64,000 bases of DNA, from contig JAPDIZ010000002.1 of the NCBI GenBank assembly GCA_029259355.1, positions 248,001 to 312,000 of the forward strand, written 5' to 3'. Source of the stretch: Candidatus Bathyarchaeota archaeon. GTDB taxonomy: Archaea > Thermoproteota > Bathyarchaeia > JAPDIZ01. Position 1 is the first letter of the stretch; each line of letters opens with the position of its first letter. A model generated the notes under the pieces. That model was not told where the DNA came from. It made no database searches and saw only the letters and a program-made list of their open reading frames with translations. Positions 49,719-58,278 of the stretch are shown piece after piece. The position numbers and the translations under genes are program-made.

Positions 49719-49743
49719 TGGCGAGAATCCCTCATTCTCGCCA
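49719..49743. repeat. Perfect 10-base hairpin upstream of PqqD-like gene
   Basis: TGGCGAGAAT (49719-49728) and ATTCTCGCCA (49734-49743) are perfect inverted copies around a 5-base loop CCCTC. Read on the minus strand it lies in the probable 5' leader of the PqqD-like gene. It is directly followed by a second palindrome. Confidence 0.65.
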
Positions 49744-49744
49744 A

Positions 49745-49782
49745 AGGCATATACAAATCTGCGCGGGACTTTGTATATGCCT
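49745..49782. repeat. Perfect 13-base palindrome with internal TATA-like arms
   Basis: AGGCATATACAAA (49745-49757) and TTTGTATATGCCT (49770-49782) are perfect inverted copies separated by 12 GC-rich bases. Each arm contains TATA-like bases, so a dimeric regulator bound here could cover promoters in both directions. The arms are too AT-rich and the spacer too GC-rich for ordinary sequence drift. Confidence 0.65.
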
Positions 49783-49802
49783 CGCAATCCTCTTCACATC
49801 GC

Positions 49803-49812
49803 CTTATATAAG
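49803..49812 (+). promoter_or_regulatory. TATA box of RIO2 gene
   Basis: CTTATATAAG is itself a palindrome and a strong TATA box. It lies about 22 bases before the RIO2 ATG, so the mRNA is probably leaderless. Confidence 0.5.
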
Positions 49813-49829
49813 AATTTGGAGAGCACAGC

Positions 49830-50756
49830 ATGTCAGTGGAGCGCCTCATCCCACTTGTGAAGAGCCTAGAGAAAGAGGATATCGCTGTCCTCATGGCTGT
49901 GGAGGAGGGGATGACTTCCTTCGAGTACGTGCCCCTTGAGCAGGTGGTTAGGCTTTCACGCCTTGACCCCCAAGAGGTAGAGTATAGGCTTGGAAGGCTC
50001 GAGGAAAACAGGCTGCTGCGCAGGTGGATTGGACATTACGTGGGCTACGCCCTGAACTACGCAGGGTACGACTGCTTAGCCCTTGATGCCTTGGTTAAGC
50101 GAGGGGTTGTCGAAGCCCTTGGCAAGCCTCTAGGCGTCGGCAAAGAAGCCGACGTATATGATGCGCTAACGCCATCTGGCGAGAGAGTTGCCGTCAAGTT
50201 TCACAGGCTTGGCAGAATAAGCTTCAGAGGGGTTAGGCGAGTTAGGCACTACCTAGCTTGGAAGAGACACGCCCCTTGGCTGTACAGGTCAAGGGTAGCT
50301 GCGGAGAGGGAGTATAGAGCGCTTTGCCTTTTGCATCCAAAGGGGATTTCGGTTCCGAGGCCTGTTGGGCAGAACCGCCATGTAGTCGTCATGGGGTATA
50401 TCAGCGGGGCCCTCCTCGCCGAGGCGATCGATTTGCCAAATCCGAGGAAGGTCCTAAAGAAAGTCCTAGAAAACGTGCGAAGGGCCTTTCTCGACGCAGG
50501 AGTTATCCACGCAGACCTCAGCGAGTTCAATATAGTAGTTGACGGCGAGAGCGTGTTGATCATAGACTGGCCTCAATTCGTGACACCCACATACCCCAGT
50601 GCGGAGAGACTGTTGAAGAGGGATGTGAAGAATGTGATCAACTACTTTAAAAGAAAGCATAGAGTAGTCGTTAGCCTAGAGCAAGCTCTTGCGTACGTAA
50701 AGGGTGAGAGAAGTAGCCTTTCCCTTAGAGTTGACAGGCGAGCGGGGGGCGAGTAA
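49830..50756 (+). CDS. rio2: RIO2 family serine/threonine kinase
   Basis: A 308-residue atypical kinase/ATPase involved in maturing the small ribosomal subunit. Residues 1-90 form the RIO2-specific winged helix, then GVGKEADVYDA (nucleotide loop), VAVKFHRLGRISFR, the catalytic loop HADLSEFN (about residue 230) and the metal motif IIDWPQ. All catalytic residues are present. ATG at 49830 follows the TATA box closely. The stop is followed immediately by a frame that continues into the conserved N-terminus of the DUF460 protein. Confidence 0.94.
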   Translation: MSVERLIPLVKSLEKEDIAVLMAVEEGMTSFEYVPLEQVVRLSRLDPQEVEYRLGRLEENRLLRRWIGHYVGYALNYAGYDCLALDALVKRGVVEALGKPLGVGKEADVYDALTPSGERVAVKFHRLGRISFRGVRRVRHYLAWKRHAPWLYRSRVAAEREYRALCLLHPKGISVPRPVGQNRHVVVMGYISGALLAEAIDLPNPRKVLKKVLENVRRAFLDAGVIHADLSEFNIVVDGESVLIIDWPQFVTPTYPSAERLLKRDVKNVINYFKRKHRVVVSLEQALAYVKGERSSLSLRVDRRAGGE

Positions 50757-50861
50757 GCGATAAAGCGAGGCGATAGAGCTGGAGAAGCCTACTTCATAGG
50801 GATCGACCTACTTCCCCAACATAGCCCCCTTTCCTTAAAACAGTCCCGGTACGCGCTAGCG

Positions 50862-52784
50862 GTGGCTAGGGGTCAAGAGATCGTTGAGAAGGAGCACAGT
50901 GCATCTCTATATAGGGTGGTGAGGCTAGCCCACCGATACCGCGCAAAAGCCGTGGCTACGGATAACTTCTTCGAACTTGGGCGAAGCTTCTCCGCGCTGA
51001 AGAAGCTGCTTAGGAAGCTACCCCCAGAGACTAAGCTGGTCCAGGTTACTGGAGCTCCGGGCGAAGCTAGGACATTGGAGGAAGTTGCTCAGGAAAACGG
51101 CTTACCCCTCGGTAGTAAGCCATCCCCCCTCGATGCGGCGGCTGTTTGCGCTATCCTAGCTGCGAAGGGCATTGGGTACGAGCTCTCCGCCTTTGAAGAC
51201 AAGACAGAGATCATCGTGTCAAGGGCTGTGAGCTTATCCCACGGGGGGTGGAGCCAGAGCAGGTATAGAAGAAATATCCACGCGCTCATATCGAGAGCGA
51301 CCAAGAGAATTGAGAAGGCGCTCTCCGCCGCTGGCTTAAGCTACGAGCTGATGTGCGAAAAATCGGATTTCGGGCTGGAGAGGAGCAGGTTCGTGGTAGA
51401 CGCTCCTCGATCTGCGCTTTCCGGGGTGGTAAAGCCCTACAAGGGCTCTCTCATAAGGATACAGGTGAAGCCCCTCATAAGAGCTAAACCGGAGTACGCT
51501 GCCAACGCTGATGCTGCCAGAGTGAGTAAGAAGCTCATATTCGTCGGCATAGATCCCGGAACAACGTGTGGAGTAGCTATTCTGAGCATGAGGGGAGAGC
51601 CGTTATACGTGGGTAGTCGCAGAGGGATTTCAAGAGCTGAGCTCACAGAGCTGTTGCTAAGCTTCGGAGAACCCCTCGTGGTAGCCTCAGACGTATCTCC
51701 TCCCCCAGACTACGTCGAAAAGCTCGCAAAGTCTTTTGGAGCTGTTGTCTACTCCCCGACGCGGCTTCTCGAAGCCACTGAGAAGCAGGAAATCGCTAGC
51801 GAGTATGCGCTCAAATACTGCGTGGAGGTAAGCGATAGCCACCAGAGAGACGCCTTAGCAGCAGTTGTCAAAGCTTTCAAGAGCTACGAGCCCAAGCTCA
51901 AGCAGGTTGAAGCAAGACTTAGGGAGATGGGTGCTGAGGCGTTGACTGAGAGGGTTTTCGCGGAGGTTATACGCGGAAAGCCACTTCATAGGGCGGTGGA
52001 GGACGTGGCTGAATCTGTCGGAAAGAAGCCCACTCCACCACCAGCTCCACCTAGCAAGGCGCCTGTGGATAAGCAGACTATTCACAGGCTCGTTGAGAAG
52101 ATTAAGGAGTACAAGCGCGAAATTGAAGAGCTGAAGGAAGAGAACAGGAGGCTCAGGGAGGAGCTCCGCTCAAGAGATCGTTGGATAGCTCGCTTGAAGA
52201 ACGCCTTAGAAGCTAGGCAGGCTGAGGAGCTTGCTAGGATACGGGGTGAGAGAGAGTTTGAAATGCTGCGCAGCAAAGTCAATCGCTTAAGGAGGAGGTT
52301 GGAGCAACTCGAGTCCATGCTTGATGAGTATAAGGAGAGGATCGAGATCATGCGTAAGTACAGGCAGCTCGAGTCGGTGGGGAGAGTTATTGCCCTGAAG
52401 CCCATCCAGAGCTTCACGAAGGAGGGGCTTGAGGAGGCTTTTCAGCTAGTGGGGGTGAAGCAGGGGGACGTAGTTTTGCTCGAAGACGCAAGCGGAGGAG
52501 GAGCATCAGCAGCTAAGCTGCTAGTTTCTAAAAGGATTAGGGCTGTAGTTGCTTCGACGAGGATGTCTCACCATGCGGAGGAGGTTTTCCGAAAGCACCG
52601 AATACCTATTCTTCAGGCAAGCGAGCTTTCGATAGAGTGGGTTGAGGACATCCCCTTTGTAAGCGCGGAGGACCTAGAGAAAGCTATCGCGAGGCGTCGA
52701 GAAGTCAATGAGGTGGGGGACGAGCTGGAAAAGGTCTTGAGGGAGTATAGAAGCGAGAGAATGAACGCATTAACGCAGGGGTAG
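50862..52784 (+). CDS. DUF460 family protein with two RNase H-like domains and coiled coil
   Basis: The 640 residues from GTG 50862 include an RNase H-like domain near 230-340 (FVGIDPGTTCGVAIL), a long coiled coil at about 405-500 (Arg, Glu, Leu rich) and a C-terminal alpha/beta part. This matches archaeal DUF460 (COG2433). Upstream, the same frame is open 34 codons back to the RIO2 stop and reads YFIGIDLLPQHSPLS and SRYALAVARG, which looks like the first RNase H strand of the family, yet it has no ATG, GTG or TTG. An ATA at 50760 is the first possible codon. The true start is therefore probably non-standard. Confidence 0.8.
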   Translation: MARGQEIVEKEHSASLYRVVRLAHRYRAKAVATDNFFELGRSFSALKKLLRKLPPETKLVQVTGAPGEARTLEEVAQENGLPLGSKPSPLDAAAVCAILAAKGIGYELSAFEDKTEIIVSRAVSLSHGGWSQSRYRRNIHALISRATKRIEKALSAAGLSYELMCEKSDFGLERSRFVVDAPRSALSGVVKPYKGSLIRIQVKPLIRAKPEYAANADAARVSKKLIFVGIDPGTTCGVAILSMRGEPLYVGSRRGISRAELTELLLSFGEPLVVASDVSPPPDYVEKLAKSFGAVVYSPTRLLEATEKQEIASEYALKYCVEVSDSHQRDALAAVVKAFKSYEPKLKQVEARLREMGAEALTERVFAEVIRGKPLHRAVEDVAESVGKKPTPPPAPPSKAPVDKQTIHRLVEKIKEYKREIEELKEENRRLREELRSRDRWIARLKNALEARQAEELARIRGEREFEMLRSKVNRLRRRLEQLESMLDEYKERIEIMRKYRQLESVGRVIALKPIQSFTKEGLEEAFQLVGVKQGDVVLLEDASGGGASAAKLLVSKRIRAVVASTRMSHHAEEVFRKHRIPILQASELSIEWVEDIPFVSAEDLEKAIARRREVNEVGDELEKVLREYRSERMNALTQG

Positions 52785-53993
52785 CTAGAACAACGTAGCC
52801 TCGCCGCTAAGTATGAAGCTGGTTATGTCCTTTATCTTCGAGAGCTCTTCGGCGATTACCCCCCTGATGTCCTGCTGAATTGACCTTATGCTGACCCCCT
52901 TCTCCGAAATGACGCCTACATCGACTATTAGGGGATCGTTTATCGGGTGTCCGATCTGCGTAAGCATCTTAATATATATCTCCTCTATTCCTTTGACCTC
53001 CGAGTAAGCCCTATCCGCAATCTTCTTCGCTAAGACGTTGTATATTTTCCCTACGTGGCTAACGGGGTTTTTACCCGCCGTCGCCTCCAGCGACATTGGA
53101 CGACAAGGCGTAATGAGCCCGTTTACGCGATTTCCCCTCCCTGTATTGCCATCATCTCCGTGTTCAGCGGAGGTTCCTGTTACCGTTAGGTAGATAATGC
53201 CTTTGTCTGGTTTATCAGCTGTGTTAACGTTTACCCTAACCTCCATATCCGTAATCTTTGAGGCTAGGTCTTCGACACGCTTCTTAATCTCTTCCTTGAC
53301 GCTAAGGTAGTGGTTTAGGTCCTTTGTAAGGTGACTCACTATCGCTGCCGCGATGGTTAAACTGACCTCATTACCCGTTCTTACCCCCATGACCTTTACG
53401 TCCTCACCCACTTCGGGAAGCTCTGACTTCAGCTTGGGCGAATTCAAAAACCTCTCGGTTTCTAGGACAAGACGCTCAGTTTCCGTCAAGGGTGCGTAAC
53501 TCACGCCAAATGAGGTGTCATTTGCCAGAGGTATTTCTCTGCTCAGCTCGAATATCTGAACAAGGTCAGCAGAGCCTGGCCTAACCATGGCTTCGAGCTC
53601 AACGTGCTTGTCTACATCTAAGAAGCGAAACGTCTTTTTTAGAGAATCTCTCATAGCATCTAGAGCGATTTCGTACACCGGGATCTTGGTTATCTCATCC
53701 TCTTTGGTAACTTCGCTAGTAGCTCTTCCTGCAACGATTATCTTAATAGGCTCCTCGACAGTTCCTCCACCGAACTCAGGCTTTGCTCGACCCCCCACAA
53801 CAAGCCCTTTATCGACATTATGATGGAGAATCGTTCCAAAGATTCTCATGTACTCCCTACAGAGAGCTTTAGACACGGCTTCGCAAAGGTTGTCGGCTAT
53901 GTAGTCTGGGTGGCCTAGGCCCTTTCGCTCGACTATCTCAACGCGTTGTTGGCGGACGGGCTTGTAGGGGAGTTTTTGGACTACAATCCTCAT
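52785..53993 (-). CDS. mat: S-adenosylmethionine synthetase, archaeal
   Basis: Makes SAM from methionine and ATP. The 402 residues match the archaeal family, which has low likeness to the bacterial enzyme: [23 protein letters not shown] near the start, [39 protein letters not shown] and [18 protein letters not shown] at 53993 is the start. The gene ends exactly against the DUF460 gene. SAM is used by several radical SAM and methyltransferase proteins in the window and destroyed by the DUF62 protein. Confidence 0.95.
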   Translation of the reverse strand: MRIVVQKLPYKPVRQQRVEIVERKGLGHPDYIADNLCEAVSKALCREYMRIFGTILHHNVDKGLVVGGRAKPEFGGGTVEEPIKIIVAGRATSEVTKEDEITKIPVYEIALDAMRDSLKKTFRFLDVDKHVELEAMVRPGSADLVQIFELSREIPLANDTSFGVSYAPLTETERLVLETERFLNSPKLKSELPEVGEDVKVMGVRTGNEVSLTIAAAIVSHLTKDLNHYLSVKEEIKKRVEDLASKITDMEVRVNVNTADKPDKGIIYLTVTGTSAEHGDDGNTGRGNRVNGLITPCRPMSLEATAGKNPVSHVGKIYNVLAKKIADRAYSEVKGIEEIYIKMLTQIGHPINDPLIVDVGVISEKGVSIRSIQQDIRGVIAEELSKIKDITSFILSGEATLF

Positions 53994-54033
53994 CTACTTC
54001 ACATCCCCAACAACACATAACACAGCGCGTTTG

Positions 54034-54056
54034 GAGATGTGGAGCAAGCACATCTC
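54034..54056. repeat. Hairpin between Sm-like and mat genes
   Basis: GAGATGTG (54034-54041) and CACATCTC (54049-54056) are perfect inverted copies with a 7-base loop. The element overlaps the stop of the Sm-like gene on the minus strand and lies about 40 bases before mat. There is no T-run after it, so it is more likely an RNA processing or regulatory hairpin than a terminator. Confidence 0.5.
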
Positions 54057-54322
54057 TAAAACCTTTCAGCGTCTAAGCATATATAGAGTATGTTGTTTCC
54101 CCTTATGAAGATGCTTCCATAGTTTACTGTTGGCTGCCCCCCATTGTACTCGACTGCCTCGTCCAAGACGACGTTCATGTAGTTGTCGCACTTGATCATT
54201 CTGCCTCTGTACTCCAAGTCGTTCTTTAAGCGGACGATGACATGGTTGTTAACGCTCTTGGTCAAAACCACTATCGGTCTCTTAACAGCCGTTGTAGTGC
54301 TCAAGGTGCTGCTCTCCTCCAC
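54056..54322 (-). CDS. Sm-like (Lsm) protein
   Basis: An 88-residue archaeal Sm protein. The Sm1 motif is in NNHVIVRLKNDLEYRGRMIKCDNYMNVVLDEAVEY and Sm2 in GSIFIRGNNILYICLD. Such proteins form heptameric rings that bind U-rich RNA. GTG at 54322 gives the usual length; the frame is open far upstream but that part is a shadow of thiC. A GCATAAAACA on the minus strand near 54340 would give a leaderless message. It may be cotranscribed with mat. Confidence 0.92.
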   Translation of the reverse strand: MEESSTLSTTTAVKRPIVVLTKSVNNHVIVRLKNDLEYRGRMIKCDNYMNVVLDEAVEYNGGQPTVNYGSIFIRGNNILYICLDAERF

Positions 54323-54428
54323 GCCTTCGTATGTTGTTTTATGCCCATAAAAGGGTTTTTCACAGAAACTGTTATTGGCGTCCATTGGGCATGGTAGGTT
54401 GCTACAACATAGTGTAAAGGGAAGAAGT

Positions 54429-55715
54429 ATGAGCCAAATCAGAGCGTCGAGGCGCGGAGAAGCTACAGAGGAGGTCGCGAAACTAGCTGAGGCCGAGTCC
54501 ATACCCGTGGATAAGCTAGTACAACGAGTCGCTCGGGGATCGGTCGTCATCATAAAAAACGCCAAGAAACTTGAAGGAGGCTTTGTAGGGGTGGGAGAGG
54601 GTCTGCGCACCAAAGTAAACGCTAACGTCGGCACCTCGCCCGAGGTATGTGATCCAAACCTAGAGGTTGAGAAAGCTAGAGCCGCGGAGAGGTTTGGCGC
54701 AGACACCGTTATGGACCTCAGCACGGGCGGAGACCTAGACGAGGTGCGCAGGAAGATATTGAAGGCGGTCTCGGTACCTGTGGGCACGGTCCCCATATAT
54801 CAAGCAGCCATCGATGCCGCGAGAAGAAGAGGCGCAGCAGTCGAGATGACCGAGGACGACATTTTCAATACCATAGAGAAGCACCTAAGCGACGGCGTAG
54901 ATTTCATCACAGTTCACGTAGGCATAACTAAGGAACTCGTGAAGGAGTTCCTCAAGGGCTATCGCGTGGCTGGCATAGTCAGTAGAGGAGGAGCCATAAC
55001 CGCTGCTTGGACGCTTCGCCACGATGCCGAAAACCCCCTCTACGCTCGATTCGACTACCTCCTCGAGATCGCGTCGGAGTACGACGCTGTTCTAAGCTTG
55101 GGGGATGCGCTTAGACCAGGCTCTGTTCTCGACGCCTCAGACCCTCTCCAGATAGGGGAGCTAGTCACCATAGGGAGGCTGGTCAAGCGCTGTAGAAAGG
55201 CTGGTGTGCAGTGCATGGTTGAGGGCCCTGGCCACGTCCCACTCGACCAGATAGAGGCAAACGTTAAGATGGAGAAGACGGTGTGCGACAACGCGCCCTT
55301 CTACGTCCTCGGCCCCCTAGTAACTGACGTAGCACCGGGGTATGACCACATCTCCGCTGCGATAGGGGCAGCGGTGGCTGGAGCGGCTGGAGCGGATCTG
55401 CTGTGCTACGTAACCAGAGCTGAGCACTTAGGCTTACCGACGGTGGAGGATGTTATCGAGGGAGTCGTTGCTTTAAGGATAGCAGCTCACGCAGCAGACA
55501 TAGCGAAGTATGGGGCCAAGGCAATGAAGTGGGATGAAGAAGTCTCAAAAGCGCGGGCAAGGCTAGACTGGGCCTCTCAGATCAAGCTAGCTATGGACCC
55601 AGAAAAAGCTAGCGAGATAAGGAGGAGATACCCTTCCACCAGTGGGTGCACCATGTGTGGTGAGTGGTGCGTGTACAAAGTGCTTTCTCAAGAAATTAGC
55701 AGGAGGAGGGGGTAG
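54429..55715 (+). CDS. thiC: Phosphomethylpyrimidine synthase
   Basis: A radical SAM enzyme of thiamine synthesis that rearranges aminoimidazole ribotide to the pyrimidine. The 428 residues contain NANVGTSPE, DLSTGGDLDEVR, VEGPGHVPLDQI, APFYVLGPLVTDVAPGYDHI and the C-terminal cluster motif CTMCGEWC (C-x2-C-x4-C). ATG at 54429 lies behind GGGAAGAAG; upstream in-frame codons add a non-conserved tail. No TPP riboswitch motif is visible upstream. Confidence 0.95.
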   Translation: MSQIRASRRGEATEEVAKLAEAESIPVDKLVQRVARGSVVIIKNAKKLEGGFVGVGEGLRTKVNANVGTSPEVCDPNLEVEKARAAERFGADTVMDLSTGGDLDEVRRKILKAVSVPVGTVPIYQAAIDAARRRGAAVEMTEDDIFNTIEKHLSDGVDFITVHVGITKELVKEFLKGYRVAGIVSRGGAITAAWTLRHDAENPLYARFDYLLEIASEYDAVLSLGDALRPGSVLDASDPLQIGELVTIGRLVKRCRKAGVQCMVEGPGHVPLDQIEANVKMEKTVCDNAPFYVLGPLVTDVAPGYDHISAAIGAAVAGAAGADLLCYVTRAEHLGLPTVEDVIEGVVALRIAAHAADIAKYGAKAMKWDEEVSKARARLDWASQIKLAMDPEKASEIRRRYPSTSGCTMCGEWCVYKVLSQEISRRRG

Positions 55716-55734
55716 CGGAGCCTCGCCAAGCTAC

Positions 55735-56970
55735 TTGGTATGCGTTGAGAGGGCGGCTCCCATAGGCAGCTACGAAGTGGTTAGGCTTGGCGTTTGGAAG
55801 GCTTTGGACGTGGTAGCTAAGGGGTTGATATTGGAGGGTAAGAAGGTGCTTTTGAAGCCAAACGTGTGCGCACCGGTGGCTTGGGACACTGGAGCGGTAA
55901 CAAATCCTCTCGTAGTCAAGGCTGTTGCTGAGTGGATGTTTGAAAGAGGAGCTTCTAAGGTAGACGTGGGAGAAGACCCTATCATCGGAGTTAACCTATC
56001 GAAGGCTTACGAGCTCAGCGGCTTAGCCGAGGTTTCACGTGAGCTGGGGGTCGGCCTCCTTCACCTAGCCTCGGAAGGGGCTGTGAGGATCGAAGTCCCC
56101 CGAGGAGAGGTTTTGAAGGACATAGAGGTATCTTCTCTGCTCAGCCGATACGACCTCTGGGTATCAATTCCCGTGATGAAGACCCACATACTCACCACCG
56201 TAACCTTAGGCTTGAAGAACACCAAAGGCGTGCTGCCCGCCAAGAGCAAGCGAAAGATGCATTTCATCGGGCTGGATCAAGCGATTGCAGACCTTTACAC
56301 AGTGATAAAGCCCGACTTGGTAGTCTTGGACGCCACTCTTTGCATGGAGGGCTCTGGACCAGTCAATGGAACGCCTAAAGAGGTGGGGCTTGTGCTAGCC
56401 TCAAGGGATCCGCTTCCGCTGGACGTAGTAGCGTCTTGGGCAATGGGTTTTGAACCTGAAAAAGTCGCGCACATAGCCTACGCAGCCAAGCACGCAGGCC
56501 TAGCACCATCTGTGGAATCGGTTAGCGTTACGGGGTATTGGCCCCTCCCCAAGAGGCTTGGGTTTGAGCCTCCTCCAACCGCGAAAGTACTTAGCAGGAG
56601 CGGGGTTGACGTCATCTACGGAGACGCGTGCAGCGGCTGCGTGGCTGTAGTCGAGATTACCCTGAGGAGGCTTGAGCAGAGCGGTGAGCTTGAGGAGGTT
56701 TTGAAACGCTTGGGAGGTCTAACTATAGCTATCGGTCCAAGGGCTAAACTAGACAAAGCTCGGGGCAGGCTATTTGTCGTGGGCAAATGCCTATACGCGC
56801 AGAAGGAGAGAGGGATATATGTTCCCGGCTGCCCGCCGATAGGCTTTCAGATGCTTGACGCGATAAGGGCTGAGGCTGGGTTGGAGCACGTTTTTCCGCT
56901 CGAAGAGGCGTTAAAGGAGGCTAACGAGCTCTACAGTTTCTTGCAGACAGCTAAGAAGTCGACCACGTAG
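55735..56970 (+). CDS. DUF362 family protein
   Basis: A 411-residue protein of the DUF362 family (COG2006): LLKPNVCAPVAWDTGAVTNPLVVKAVAEW, SIPVMKTHILTTVTLGLKNTKG, and a late region with GDACSGCVAVVE and VPGCPPIGFQ. The cysteines could hold an iron-sulfur cluster, though the usual C-terminal 2[4Fe-4S] domain is absent. Function unknown. The start is uncertain: no ATG or GTG follows the strong GGAGGAGGGGG at about 55700, and the first usable codon is a TTG at 55735. The frame stays open upstream through thiC, which is probably chance. Confidence 0.78.
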   Translation: MVCVERAAPIGSYEVVRLGVWKALDVVAKGLILEGKKVLLKPNVCAPVAWDTGAVTNPLVVKAVAEWMFERGASKVDVGEDPIIGVNLSKAYELSGLAEVSRELGVGLLHLASEGAVRIEVPRGEVLKDIEVSSLLSRYDLWVSIPVMKTHILTTVTLGLKNTKGVLPAKSKRKMHFIGLDQAIADLYTVIKPDLVVLDATLCMEGSGPVNGTPKEVGLVLASRDPLPLDVVASWAMGFEPEKVAHIAYAAKHAGLAPSVESVSVTGYWPLPKRLGFEPPPTAKVLSRSGVDVIYGDACSGCVAVVEITLRRLEQSGELEEVLKRLGGLTIAIGPRAKLDKARGRLFVVGKCLYAQKERGIYVPGCPPIGFQMLDAIRAEAGLEHVFPLEEALKEANELYSFLQTAKKSTT

Positions 56971-57530
56971 TCAGAGTCTACTATCTCCTCAACCTTCAGA
57001 GAGTCTGTAGAGATAGCATGTGCAAAAAGCTGTTTTTCCACGCACTTCTTCGGCGCGGAAACGACGGCTCTTCCTCCCCTCCTCAACACCCTTGCAAGCT
57101 CTCTAACCGTTTCTCTGGGGTTCGGTGAGTTCTGAAGAAGCGTTATCGCATAGGCTGCTCCAAAAACCTCGTCTTTGAAGGGGAGAAAGTCAGCGTCGGC
57201 TCGCACAATAGCTAGCCCGCTGCTACGCACTCTCCTTGACTTGAGGACGCCAAGCATACCCACGGACACGTCTACAGCGACCAATCGCTCGGTGTACAGG
57301 AGAAGATGCCAGCAGAGCAACCCCGTACCACATCCGATATCAGCTACGGTCTCCTTCTGTTGAGGAGGCAGTAGCTTGAGCGCAAGCCCGTATTTAGCCT
57401 CCTGCTCCTCTCCGTAGAGCTCGTCGTATGTGTGGGAGGAGGCGTCGTATTTTGAAATAACCTCCTTCTTATGCCTCCAAAAGCTATTAAGCGAGCTTTC
57501 TCTGGCTAAGCGGCAGCTTCCTGAACTCAA
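56931..57530 (-). CDS. Class I SAM-dependent methyltransferase
   Basis: A 199-residue methyltransferase: motif I TVADIGCGTGLLCWHL (about residues 61-76), VAVDVSVGM, the LPFKDEVFGAAYAITLLQNSPNP segment and an R-x3-L-x-RGGRAVVS post-motif. It resembles UbiE/COQ5-like enzymes, with substrate unknown. TTG at 57530 has a very strong site (GAGGGGGG) and no other start codon follows before motif I, so it overlaps the nucS gene by 44 bases. Its 3' end overlaps the DUF362 gene by 40 bases on the other strand. Confidence 0.85.
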   Translation of the reverse strand: MSSGSCRLARESSLNSFWRHKKEVISKYDASSHTYDELYGEEQEAKYGLALKLLPPQQKETVADIGCGTGLLCWHLLLYTERLVAVDVSVGMLGVLKSRRVRSSGLAIVRADADFLPFKDEVFGAAYAITLLQNSPNPRETVRELARVLRRGGRAVVSAPKKCVEKQLFAHAISTDSLKVEEIVDSDYVVDFLAVCKKL

Positions 57531-58251
57531 GACCCCCCTCCCTCAAAACCCTCATAGCCGCGGGAGAGACAGAATTTGCGGCCAAGATCCCCCTCGCGTT
57601 AGGGTGCTTCCTCCTAGCGTGGTCAACATACCTCTTTAGCTGGGCGGCTGCGTCCACTCCAGCTGTGCCTCGCTTAAACTCCACGAAAACGGGGGCTCCG
57701 CTGGCATCGATTCCAAGTAAATCTACCTTGCCCATAGGGGTGGTAACCTCGGTTTTGAGCGGGGTGAAGCCCGGCTCAATTAAGCCGGGCTCTCTCAGCA
57801 CAGCCTCGACTAGCTCTCTCTCCAAGCCCCTTACCACGAGCTGATCAGCCGCGCACCTAGCTGCCAACGCGACGAAGATTACAGGGCTTGTGATCACTAG
57901 CTTTTCGCTAGGCTTTCTCCTTACGCTGACTATCTCCAAAACCCCCTCGCGTACTCTAGCTGTTATGCTGCTTCCCGGTGGCTGCCAATTAAGGGGCTCT
58001 CGCTTCTCTCCTCCGTGGATGAGCACGGCTCCATCCGGCTTTATCATCACCACCCTATCGCCTAGGGGTAGTGAGGAAGAAGCCCTCCCAGCATACTCCA
58101 CCTCACACCTCAGAAAGAGTATCACAACATCTCTTCCTCGGCTCCTGAGAATTAGCTGAGCAGCTTCGTCTGGGGAAGGCTCGGTCAGTACGCGGTAAGG
58201 CTTTTCGGCTAGTTCTAGGAAGTCGTCTAGCTTAACCCAGCAACCCCCCAA
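57487..58251 (-). CDS. nucS: NucS/EndoMS mismatch-specific endonuclease
   Basis: A 254-residue DNA repair nuclease. The N-terminal DNA-binding half includes RCEVEYAGRASSSLPLGDRVVMIKPDGAVLIHG; the C-terminal catalytic half has KVDLLGIDASGAPVFVEFKRG, giving the D-x(n)-E-x-K active site of RecB-like nucleases, and QLKRYVDH. In archaea and actinobacteria it cuts both strands at mismatches and replaces MutS/MutL. TTG at 58251 is the start. The methyltransferase gene begins inside its 3' end. Confidence 0.92.
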   Translation of the reverse strand: MGGCWVKLDDFLELAEKPYRVLTEPSPDEAAQLILRSRGRDVVILFLRCEVEYAGRASSSLPLGDRVVMIKPDGAVLIHGGEKREPLNWQPPGSSITARVREGVLEIVSVRRKPSEKLVITSPVIFVALAARCAADQLVVRGLERELVEAVLREPGLIEPGFTPLKTEVTTPMGKVDLLGIDASGAPVFVEFKRGTAGVDAAAQLKRYVDHARRKHPNARGILAANSVSPAAMRVLREGGLEFRKLPLSQRKLA

Positions 58252-58278
58252 GCCTAGGAGAGCCTACGCTAAAGCCCC

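Noticed and set aside
54330-54428. TPP riboswitch before thiC
   Set aside because: The conserved CTGAGA and ACCTGA core motifs are absent from the short upstream region.
54323-54796. N-terminal extension of the Sm-like protein
   Set aside because: The added residues are antisense to thiC and unlike any Sm protein; the GTG at 54322 gives normal length with a promoter at the right distance.
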